DNA of 64,000 bases from contig NZ_CYGY02000096.1 of NCBI RefSeq assembly GCF_900007165.1, positions 1-64,000 on the forward strand, written 5' to 3'. Every line of letters starts with the position of its first letter. The stretch's first letter is position 1. The notes beneath the pieces were generated by a model. It ran no database searches, was not told the DNA's origin, and worked only from the letters and a program-made list of their open reading frames with translations. Of the stretch, positions 44,764-52,567 are shown in pieces. Position numbers and translations under genes: made by a program. The stretch comes from Paraburkholderia piptadeniae (lineage in GTDB: Bacteria > Pseudomonadota > Gammaproteobacteria > Burkholderiales > Burkholderiaceae).

Positions 44764-45711
44764 ATGGATACCCTTCAAAACATGCGGGTGTTTGTGCGTA
44801 TCGTCGAGGTTGGCAGCTTCACCGCAGCCGCTCAATCGATGAATGCGACTACAGGTGTGATGTCGCGCGCGGTGTCGGAGCTCGAGGAGCGATTGCGCAC
44901 CCGGTTGATGAATCGTTCGACGCGTCGCCTTGCGCTAACGTCGGCCGGTGAGAGCTATCTGCGACGCTGTCGCCAGATCCTCGCCGATATCGACCACGCC
45001 GAAGAGGAGGCGAGCAGCGCTCACAAATGGCCTGCCGGCGTGCTACGCATGCGCAGCTTTCCGAGTGTAGGCCATCGCTATGTGTTGCCGGCGCTGACGC
45101 GCTATCACGCGCAATATCCAAACGTGTCAATCGAGCTTTCGCTATCGCAGCAGATGCCCGACCTGTTTGACGGTACGAGTGACATGGCGGTGGTGGCCGC
45201 GTTGTCGCTACCTGATTCGGACCTGGTATCGCACACGCTCGGCTCAACCTTCAGCATTCTATGTGCGTCGCCTGACTATGTAATGCGACATAGCGTGCCT
45301 GTCTATCCGCGTGATCTCGGCGCGCATGCGTGTCTGACGCTCAGTACACCCGCGTTCCCGACGCATGAGTGGGTGCTTGAGGGGCCCGGTGGCGTCGAGA
45401 GGATTCACGTATCGGGGCCTGTACAGACCAATACGGCCGAATCGCTCACGCTCGCGATCCGAGACGGCATCGGGATCGGCATACTGCCGGTCTACTCGGC
45501 GCTCGATGCGCTACGCGACGGTACTCTCGTGCGCGTGCTGCCCGACCACATCCTGCAGAAGATGAATGTGTATGCATTGCAACCATCGCGCAAATTCACC
45601 GATGCGAAGGTGCGGACTTGGGTCGAGTTACTGCGCGCACAGGTTCCGGCGATGATAGCGCGCGACGTCGAGGCTCTGAGCACAATTGCTGGGGAACAGC
45701 AGGCCGCCTGA
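44764..45711 (+). CDS. LysR family transcriptional regulator
   Basis: 315 residues of the CrgA-like LTTR group. The HTH opens MDTLQNMRVFVRIVEVGSFT, with AAQSMNATTGVMSRAVSELE. The effector domain runs from LRMRSFPSVGHRYVLPALTR to RTWVELLRAQVPAMIARDVE. It is the intact version of the relic at 13195-13719. It is followed directly by a truncated CMD gene and a truncated DUF3331 gene, so its original target may be lost. Confidence 0.94.
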   Translation: MDTLQNMRVFVRIVEVGSFTAAAQSMNATTGVMSRAVSELEERLRTRLMNRSTRRLALTSAGESYLRRCRQILADIDHAEEEASSAHKWPAGVLRMRSFPSVGHRYVLPALTRYHAQYPNVSIELSLSQQMPDLFDGTSDMAVVAALSLPDSDLVSHTLGSTFSILCASPDYVMRHSVPVYPRDLGAHACLTLSTPAFPTHEWVLEGPGGVERIHVSGPVQTNTAESLTLAIRDGIGIGILPVYSALDALRDGTLVRVLPDHILQKMNVYALQPSRKFTDAKVRTWVELLRAQVPAMIARDVEALSTIAGEQQAA

Positions 45712-45712
45712 A

Positions 45713-45933
45713 GATGGTCACGCTCGATTCCGACAAAATACCGGGAGCTCATCGCGCTGAGCGTCGCATTTACCACGCAATGCCCGCTTTGCGTTGACCT
45801 GCATACAGCGGGGGCTAAAGCACACGGCGCCACTCGCGAGGAGATCGCGGAGGTGTGCATGATCGCGGCCGCCATGGCCGGTGCAGCATATGGACAGAGA
45901 CTGCTCTCGTTGAAGCTGTATGATCAGCGGTAA
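45713..45933 (+). pseudogene. Truncated CMD/AhpD-like gene
   Basis: From about 45735 it reads KYRELIALSVAFTTQCPLCV, then DLHTAGAKAHGATREEIAEV, to the stop at 45931. This is nearly identical to the intact protein at 55939-56268. The first 39 residues are missing, and five extra bases after GGTCAC break the frame. It starts right after the lysR stop, marking a duplication breakpoint. Confidence 0.9.
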
Positions 45934-46029
45934 CGACCACTGAGGCGGTATAGATCTGCTAAGCGGCGCGGTCCGCAAATTTCCGATATTGCTTTGCGGA
46001 CCGTTTATGTCAGGTCCGGTCTAGGCTAA

Positions 46030-46348
46030 TACATGTCCACCTGTGACTGAAGATCATCAGCGCCTGTCGAAGCGGCCTTCCAATATTATGGTCGTGTACC
46101 GATTGTCAACATGCACGCTCAGCGTTTCGTGGAGCGATCCGTGTGCCGGTCGATACACAGAGCGGATCTGGTGCAGCGGCCTCGCCTCTGTCGCCGCAAT
46201 CTGCGTACTGACGGGGCGCACCATCATTCGCGGCGACCGGGTGTTTCGCCCCCGTACACGCGAGATGCGCGTACGGCCTGATTGTCATAATATGATTCTG
46301 GCGGAAACGATCGGAGATTGCTCCGACTTGGAGTTCACTGGCGCATGA
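46030..46348 (+). pseudogene. Truncated DUF3331 gene
   Basis: It matches the C-terminal 100 residues of the DUF3331 protein at 43580-44023 (LSKRPSNIMVVYRLSTCTLS, then VSWSDPCAGRYTERIW). The N-terminal 45 residues and start region are absent. A GTG at 46043 could open a frame but lacks a ribosome site. Confidence 0.85.
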
Positions 46349-46460
46349 TATTCCGCTTCGTACCGCTCACGTCTCGCATATCTCTTTGCTTGAGTGTGAA
46401 CTCTCAGGAAGGGATTGGTATTTTGTTCGAAGGCAACCGCCAATTTTTGTCGTGCGCTGC

Positions 46461-46491
46461 TTGACATTCCAATGATGGTAAGGATCAAGCT
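46461..46491 (+). promoter_or_regulatory. CueR-type promoter of cueR2
   Basis: TTGACA, 19-bp spacer with TTCCAATGATGGTAA, then CAAGCT. It lies 39 bp before the start of cueR2, suggesting autoregulation. Confidence 0.82.
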
Positions 46492-46529
46492 GTTATTCAT
46501 CGGAAGACTGAAAAACAGGAGCTTGACCC

Positions 46530-46994
46530 ATGAACATCGGCGAAGCAGCGGCCGTCTCGGGCGTCTCGACGAAGATGATTCGACATTATGAAGGCCTCGC
46601 GCTGCTGCCACAGGCGAGCCGCACGAGCAGCGGTTACCGCCAATACAGCGACAAGGATGTGAGCAGGCTGCGGTTTATCCGCCATTGCCGCGACCTCGGT
46701 TTTTCGCTGGACGAGATCGGCGAACTGCTCGATCTGTGGCAGAATCGCGAGCGCTCCAGCAGGCAGGTCAAGGCATTGGCGCAGGCGCACATCGCGGAAC
46801 TCGACGAAAAACTCAACGAGCTTCAGGAGATGAAGGCCGCGCTTGAGCATTTGATGCACTGCTGCAATGGAGACGACCGTCCCGACTGTCCAATCATCGA
46901 GTCCCTCGCGTCCGAAGCAGCCGTGCGAAACGTTGCTAAGAACGCTCCGGCCCGAAAAGCGCTGCCCGACAAACGACGAAAGCCGACAGGCTGA
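46530..46994 (+). CDS. cueR: MerR family copper regulator CueR (copy 2)
   Basis: 154 residues, about 80% identical to cueR1 over the first 130. The HTH opens MNIGEAAAVSGVSTKMIRHY and the metal loop is CCNGDDRPDCPII. An 18-residue basic tail (ARKALPDKRRKPTG) is extra. It stands alone behind its own CueR-type promoter, without an ATPase next to it. The upstream sequence before the promoter is duplicated material. Confidence 0.94.
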   Translation: MNIGEAAAVSGVSTKMIRHYEGLALLPQASRTSSGYRQYSDKDVSRLRFIRHCRDLGFSLDEIGELLDLWQNRERSSRQVKALAQAHIAELDEKLNELQEMKAALEHLMHCCNGDDRPDCPIIESLASEAAVRNVAKNAPARKALPDKRRKPTG

Positions 46995-47456
46995 CCCGAA
47001 CGTCGCATTGACTGCCGGGCGAGAATCAGGGCTTAAAAGGCGGTAGCCTATGAATTACGGTCAAGGCTTGGATCACAATCCAGATGGTTTTCTTACTGGA
47101 GTACAGGTGAGTAGTTAAGGCGGCCACGTTATCAAAAAGGGGTGCTCACCCTACGCAGATCGGTACAGGCGGACGCTTCCGTCGGCGCAAGCTCAAGCCT
47201 TTTTTGCCGATCTCGCGGGGTAGCCTGTCTTTGATCTTTGCCTCGTCGCCGCACACACGCTTCGTATCTATCCCCTCCCGGTGAATCGCTCACACCGATG
47301 CCGACGACGGCTCTTCCTTTGCATCGACTCGAAACTGAAAGGTCTGAGCCCCGTGCAACACAGAACTCAGCCTTTCTACGCCTGACCTTCCGCTGTCAAA
47401 TTTGGTGAAAGCAGTCTCACGGCGCTCTTCTTCTCGCAATTTCAGACTTGCCTGCT
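46995..47456. other. Spacer with glcG-like relic
   Basis: The minus strand around 47195-47300 reads VGIGVSDSPGGDRYEACV, resembling AGIGVGGSPGGDKDEACALA at the end of the GlcG-like protein at 54627-55160. No start, signal peptide or intact frame remains. The rest of the stretch shows nothing recognisable. Confidence 0.6.
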
Positions 47457-50192
47457 TTAGCCCATCGATGTCGCCGGGCGCGGTGTCATACCGCCGTCGC
47501 GCCCACTGCTCGCGTTTCGCGTCTTTCCAAATCTGAGGAGACGCAAGGCGTTGAGCGTGACGAGTGCCGTTGCGCCGGTGTCGGCCATTACCGCAACCCA
47601 GAGCCCGGTCACACCTAGCACGGTGGTGATGAGGAACAACACTTTCAGGCCGAGCGCGAAGGTCACGTTCTGCTGAATATTCGCCATTGTGGCGCGTGAG
47701 ATGGCGACAAGGTGAGCAACATCGGTGACGCGACTCTTGAGCAGGGCGGCGTCAGCCGTCTCAATGGCGACGTCGGTGCCGCCCGCCATGGCGATGCCGA
47801 CGTCGGCGGTTGCAAGTGCCGGGGCATCGTTGATGCCGTCGCCGACCATGGCAACCTTAACGTCCCGCTTCATTTTGTCGATGTGGCGTAACTTGTCTTG
47901 GGGCAGCAATTCGGCTTGCCATTCGATACCAAGCTGCGAAGCGATGGCGTGCGCTGTCCGGCTGTTGTCGCCGGTCAGCATGACAGAACGGATTCCGAGT
48001 TGCTTCAGGCGTGCCACACCTTCCCTTGCGTCACTTCGGGGTTCGTCGCGCAGCGCTAACAGGCCGATGATTTCGCGGTCCTGCTCGTCGAACAATACCG
48101 AAACCGTCTTGCCACCATCCTCCAGCGCTTCAATGCGCTGGCGCAAGTCGGGTGCGAGCTTTGCTGCCTTGGCCGCGTGCGAAGGAGATCCGACGGTCAG
48201 ATTACGACCATTCACCGTTGCATGCACCGCCTTGCCGGGCGTCGCCGAGGCGTTCTGGGCGGAGGGGATGACGATGTCGGCATCTTCGGCATGCGCAACG
48301 ATCGCCTTGGCGAGCGGATGGTTCGATCCTGATTCGACTGCTGCCGCGAGAGCGAGGACATCGTTTTCACCGCCGGGGCAGAGCGAGACGACGTCGGTGA
48401 CGCGCGGCTTGCCTTCAGTCAGGGTGCCGGTCTTGTCGAATGCAACGGCGCCTACGCGTCCGATCGTTTCCAGAGCATTGCCGCCCTTGATCAAAAGCCC
48501 GCGACGCGTTGCGACCGCGAGTCCGGAGGCGATGGCGGCGGGCGTTGATAGGACGAGCGCGCACGGGCAGGCGATAAGCAGCAGCGACAGGCCCCGATAG
48601 AGCCAGGTTTCCCAAATGCCGCCAAAGGCGAGCGGCGGAAGGACGATAATCAGCGCGGCGATGCCCATCACGGCCGGGGTGTAGTACCTGCTGAGTTTCT
48701 CAATGAATCGGGCGGTGGGGGCTTTTGCAGATTGCGCCTGTTCCACCAGTTGGATGATTCTCGATATGGTATTGTCTGCGGCCGCTTTCTCGACACGCAC
48801 CTGGAGCGCACCTTCAACGTTGATCGATCCGGCAAAGATGCTCTCTCCGGAGGTTTTCGGGCGCGGAACCGATTCGCCCGTCACGGGAGACTCGTCGAGG
48901 CTCGATGCGCCGTGGAGAATCACGCCGTCCGCGGGAACACGGTCGCCGGGACGTACCAGGACACTGTCGCCGACGCTCAAAGAGGCTGCAGGCACGGTGC
49001 GCTGCCTACCGTGCTGATCGAGCAGGACTGCAGTCTTGGGCACGAGATTCGCGAGCGCCTTAATGCCCGCCCGGGCGCGGCCAGCTGCCACGCTTTCAAG
49101 CAACTCGCCGATTGCGAAAAGGAATACAACCGCAGCGGATTCCTCTGACTGACCAATCATGAGCGCGCCGAGCGATGCGACGACCATCAGCATCTCGATC
49201 GAGAAAGGCGACCCCGAGGTTGCCAGTGCCAACGCTTTGCGCGCGAAAGGGAGAACGCCAACAATCACCGCGGCTGTGAAGATCCGGCCTGCATACTCCG
49301 GGATCAAATGGGCTACGGCGTAGGCGATGCTCATCAAGATGCCAAGGCTAATGACAAGTTTCCCTTTCTTGGTCTGCCACCAGCGCTGCGTGCGGGAGGG
49401 TGCCTCGACGTTTCGCGGTGCGTCTGTGCGAGTGCTGTCGTACTGGGCGCCGGATACGCCAAAGCCTAGATTCTTGATCGTCTTCTCGATGTCTGATACC
49501 TGCGTGAACGCACCTGATGCTAGCGAAAGCCCCAACGTTTCCGCATTGAAATTGATCTGGACATCCGAGACGCCCGGCATGCGCGACAGGGCTGTCTCAA
49601 TCTTGCCTACGCAGCTTGCGCAATCCATGCCTTCTACGCGCATAGTGAGGTTTGGCCCGACAGATGCGTGCTCGGATGGCTTCTTGCTGGTCGATGCATG
49701 CGACTTACACGACTCGTGACTGTGGTCACGGTCATGCACCTGGCTCTGATGTTGATGGTCATTGCAGGCATGTCCCTGCTGATCTTTATGGTCGCCTCCA
49801 TCGTCATTCCCAAACGACTCGTGATCGTGTGCCTCGCTGCACTGAAGACCGCCGTGTTTGTGGGCATTTCGACGGTGTGCTTGCTTACCGTTTGATTGAG
49901 CGGCATTGGCAAAGGCCGACTCGGTCGAATCTGCGCTCGCCGGTAACGCTGTCGCATCGAAACCGAGATTGCGGATCTTTTTTACGATGTCCCGAGCCGT
50001 CGTTTTGCCCGACAAGCTGCGGCTAACAGACAACGTCTCGCTGGTGAATTGGACACTGATGTCAGATACGCCATTCAGACGACTCAGTGCCGTTTCAATC
50101 TTGCCTACACAGCTCGCGCAATCCATTCCTTCGACGCGAAATGCGAGCTGTTCGTTATCCGCCAGTGCGGTGCCAACTGACTTTAAAGACAT
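47457..50192 (-). CDS. Heavy-metal P1B-type ATPase (Zn/Cd/Pb type)
   Basis: 911 residues. Two HMA domains (both GMDCASCVGKIETAL) are separated by a His/Asp-rich linker of about 90 residues (HKHGGLQCSEAHDHESFG, then DHQHQSQVHDRDHSHESC). Further on are CPCALVLSTPAAIASGL, DKTGTLTEGKPRVTDV, SNHPLAKAI and VGDGINDAPALATADVGIAM, as in ZntA/CadA exporters. The ATG at 50192 has GGAGA at good spacing. A MerR-type promoter lies at 50292-50322. No ZntR/CadR gene is adjacent. Confidence 0.95.
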   Translation of the reverse strand: MSLKSVGTALADNEQLAFRVEGMDCASCVGKIETALSRLNGVSDISVQFTSETLSVSRSLSGKTTARDIVKKIRNLGFDATALPASADSTESAFANAAQSNGKQAHRRNAHKHGGLQCSEAHDHESFGNDDGGDHKDQQGHACNDHQHQSQVHDRDHSHESCKSHASTSKKPSEHASVGPNLTMRVEGMDCASCVGKIETALSRMPGVSDVQINFNAETLGLSLASGAFTQVSDIEKTIKNLGFGVSGAQYDSTRTDAPRNVEAPSRTQRWWQTKKGKLVISLGILMSIAYAVAHLIPEYAGRIFTAAVIVGVLPFARKALALATSGSPFSIEMLMVVASLGALMIGQSEESAAVVFLFAIGELLESVAAGRARAGIKALANLVPKTAVLLDQHGRQRTVPAASLSVGDSVLVRPGDRVPADGVILHGASSLDESPVTGESVPRPKTSGESIFAGSINVEGALQVRVEKAAADNTISRIIQLVEQAQSAKAPTARFIEKLSRYYTPAVMGIAALIIVLPPLAFGGIWETWLYRGLSLLLIACPCALVLSTPAAIASGLAVATRRGLLIKGGNALETIGRVGAVAFDKTGTLTEGKPRVTDVVSLCPGGENDVLALAAAVESGSNHPLAKAIVAHAEDADIVIPSAQNASATPGKAVHATVNGRNLTVGSPSHAAKAAKLAPDLRQRIEALEDGGKTVSVLFDEQDREIIGLLALRDEPRSDAREGVARLKQLGIRSVMLTGDNSRTAHAIASQLGIEWQAELLPQDKLRHIDKMKRDVKVAMVGDGINDAPALATADVGIAMAGGTDVAIETADAALLKSRVTDVAHLVAISRATMANIQQNVTFALGLKVLFLITTVLGVTGLWVAVMADTGATALVTLNALRLLRFGKTRNASSGRDGGMTPRPATSMG

Positions 50193-50291
50193 ATTAATCT
50201 CCAGTGTTGCCGGTACAGCCAACGCGAATCGATACGTTCGAATTGGGAGCGCTCATGGCTAGCTGCCGACAGTTTGTTCAACCTGTTCTGT

Positions 50292-50322
50292 AAGCTAGCC
50301 TTTCCAATCGTGGCAAAGTCAA
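50292..50322 (-). promoter_or_regulatory. MerR-type promoter of the second ATPase
   Basis: Minus strand: TTGACT, 19-bp spacer (TTGCCACGATTGGAAAGGC), then TAGCTT. The dyad differs from the CueR boxes, so a ZntR/CadR/PbrR-type regulator encoded elsewhere may bind it. Confidence 0.75.
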
Positions 50323-50403
50323 GCCCAAATCGGTCCAAATTGAGGATCATGCTCAGTTGCACGCAGGGCATCGATCACATCGTCGCAAAGGACTGCACGC
50401 GGC

Positions 50404-50443
50404 AAAGATTTTCTTTCGACTCAAGACACTTTCTCTCGTTTGC
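50404..50443 (-). promoter_or_regulatory. Conserved upstream element, copy e
   Basis: Minus strand: GCAAACGAGAG (50443-50433), 15 bp, GAAAGAAAATCTTT (50417-50404). The outer GGCAAA and TTTGCC form a dyad. It lies 244 bp before SDR copy 2 and reads away from it. Confidence 0.78.
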
Positions 50444-50687
50444 CGGCGGAAAGAAAACGGTGAAGAATCCCATAGAGCAGGGTAGTGTCCAGCAAAACGT
50501 GATCCACAGTCGATAGTCGGGGTCACCGCCGCGCTCGCGAGCATGAATAGCTTTCCTTCCAGTGCCTCGCGGGGCTTCGACGGGTCGTTCCCGCATTAAG
50601 TGACGCCGGGGGGGCGCCGCACGGTGGTAGCTCTATCCTGCTTTTCTTCAATCGCATCCTGCCAAGCAGCAGGTAGAGAGATTTCAA

Positions 50688-51461
50688 ATGAGCAATCAAT
50701 TCAAGGGCAAGAAACTGTTGGTCGTCGGTGGAACCAGCGGAATGGGGCTGGAGACGGCCCGTATGGTCCTCGCCGAGGGCGGCACTGCGGTCATCGTCGG
50801 GCATCGTGCCGATAAAGCAGAGGATGCGCGCAAGCAATTGGCGGCGCTGGGCGAGGTGTCCGCGTTGACGGCGGACCTATCGAGCAACGATGGGCTGACC
50901 GCTCTGCTCAAGGCGATCGACGAGCAGCATCCGGATATCGACTTGCTCGTCAATGCGGCCGGCATCTTCTTTCCGAAGCCGTTCCTGGAACATCAAGATT
51001 CGGACTACGACCAGTATCTGAAGCTGAACAAAGCCTTCTTTTTTATAACGCAGAAGGTTGCCGCGAACCTCGTTGCGAACGACTGTCCGGGCGCCATCGT
51101 CAACATCGGTTCGGTCGGGGCGCAGCAGGCCATCGCTGCGATGCCGGCGTCAGCGTATGCCATGGCCAAGGCGGGTCTGCATTCGCTGACCCAGCACTTG
51201 GCCATGGAGTTGGCGCCGAAACGCATCCGTGTCAACGCGGTGTCGCCGGCAGTAGTCCAAACCCCGATCTACGAGAAATTCATCCCGAAGGCCGAGGTGA
51301 ATAGTGCGCTGCAGGGCTTCGACAGCTTCCATCCGATAGGGCGTATCGGGACTCCGCAGGACGTTGCCGAAGTCGTGATCTTTTTGCTGTCGGACAAGGC
51401 AAGCTGGGTGACCGGCGCAATTTGGGACGTGGATGGAGGCGTGATGGCCGGACGCAACTGA
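50688..51461 (+). CDS. SDR family oxidoreductase (copy 2)
   Basis: 257 residues, same length as and close to 90% identical with the SDR at 26963-27736. It has VVGGTSGMGLETARMVLAEG, LLVNAAGIFFPKPFL, catalytic Ser in NIGSVGAQQAIA and YAMAKAG as YxxxK. Differences cluster after the catalytic Ser and around DARKQLAALGEVSALTADLS. Element e lies upstream. The two copies may have diverged in substrate. Confidence 0.94.
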   Translation: MSNQFKGKKLLVVGGTSGMGLETARMVLAEGGTAVIVGHRADKAEDARKQLAALGEVSALTADLSSNDGLTALLKAIDEQHPDIDLLVNAAGIFFPKPFLEHQDSDYDQYLKLNKAFFFITQKVAANLVANDCPGAIVNIGSVGAQQAIAAMPASAYAMAKAGLHSLTQHLAMELAPKRIRVNAVSPAVVQTPIYEKFIPKAEVNSALQGFDSFHPIGRIGTPQDVAEVVIFLLSDKASWVTGAIWDVDGGVMAGRN

Positions 51462-51546
51462 TGCTTGCCGGGTAGGGGCCACGCGCTTGCCCTTACCCGG
51501 CGTTTGTTTTACCCGGGAACCTACCTCGACTCTCCTGGTTGCCGAC

Positions 51547-52338
51547 TTACTCTCCGGTCATCCAACCCCAGCGGGCGTAAATTGCCGCACCCGCTTTGGA
51601 CCGAAGAAAATCAACGAACTGCTGGGCGGCCGGATTCTCTGTTCCACGTTTGGTCACTGCTACGCCTGTATCGCGATAGATCGCGTAGCGTGGCTCGATC
51701 GACACTGTCTCGGCAAGAGAAGGGTTCGATACTTGCCAGATGTTCCAGATAAGCCACGCGTCGATGTCGGGCTGTGCGATCCAGGTCTGTCGCGCGGTAG
51801 CGCTATTACCCGCGTAGCTCACGATATTGCCGCGCATCGCCGCAACGGTGCGAATATCGCCGAGGCGACCTGCAACGTCTTCCCATACGCCGTTTTGTCC
51901 CGCGCCATTGACCACCAGAATCTTCACGCCCGGCTTGAGCAAGTCCGCTAGGCCACGGATATGGCGAGGATTGCCGGGACGAACGAGGATCGCCATTGGA
52001 CGAAGGTACAGCGGAACCGGTGCTTGAGGTGTGAGTTGGTCGCCCATTGCGACGACAAAGTCCGACATCATCGTTTCGGAGCCGCTGAAGATCAGGTCAG
52101 CGTCGGCGCGCGCGTGGTCGATCCATGATGGCGTTGGTCCGGCCGTGACGTCGACATGCGTACCCGTCTGCTTCTCGAACGCTTCGGCCGCCTCCTTCAT
52201 TGCCGGAGCCGGACCTCCGGGACCATAGACATGCAACACAAATTGTGGTGACGCGTGGACTGACGAGATAGACAACGCCAGCACGGTGGCAAGGCGCGTG
52301 GAAGCTCGCAGGGCGAACCCCTGATAGAAACTGTTCAT
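51547..52338 (-). CDS. AcfC-like periplasmic substrate-binding protein
   Basis: 263 residues. Signal peptide (LRASTRLATVLALSISSVHA), then LHVYGPGGPAPAMKEAAEAF, WIDHARADADLIFSGSETMM and AILVRPGNPRHIRGLADLL. This pattern matches accessory colonization factor AcfC and ModA-like binding proteins (periplasmic type II fold). ATG 52338 has CAGGAGA upstream; the frame extends to 52578 without family similarity. The gene for a methyl-accepting protein lies just upstream, so a chemotaxis link is possible. Confidence 0.9.
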   Translation of the reverse strand: MNSFYQGFALRASTRLATVLALSISSVHASPQFVLHVYGPGGPAPAMKEAAEAFEKQTGTHVDVTAGPTPSWIDHARADADLIFSGSETMMSDFVVAMGDQLTPQAPVPLYLRPMAILVRPGNPRHIRGLADLLKPGVKILVVNGAGQNGVWEDVAGRLGDIRTVAAMRGNIVSYAGNSATARQTWIAQPDIDAWLIWNIWQVSNPSLAETVSIEPRYAIYRDTGVAVTKRGTENPAAQQFVDFLRSKAGAAIYARWGWMTGE

Positions 52339-52435
52339 AAATTCTCCTGAAATACCAAGTCCTGGGTGCGGTCGCTGATCGATTTGGTTTTCTTTCCCTC
52401 TACACCGACATTGTTCGATGACTTCGCAGGCTGTC

Positions 52436-52475
52436 GCAAACAAGATGTTCTGCTGATGATCGAAAGAAAACCTTG
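52436..52475 (+). promoter_or_regulatory. Conserved upstream element, copy d
   Basis: GCAAACAAGAT at 52436-52446, 15 bp, GAAAGAAAACCTTG at 52462-52475. It lies 97 bp upstream of the acfC-like start and reads away from it. Confidence 0.75.
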
Positions 52476-52567
52476 ACCGCGTATTAGCGTTACCTCTGAG
52501 TCGCCGCATTACCGGTGAGGGAGTTTGCAGGCCGCGGCCTCCAAGAGGCGCCATGCGTACATGAAAC

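Noticed and set aside
52386..52420. Possible sixth, inverted copy of the conserved upstream element (TTTTCTTTCC near the acfC-like start)
   Set aside because: The GCAAA-type block is absent at the required 15-bp distance.
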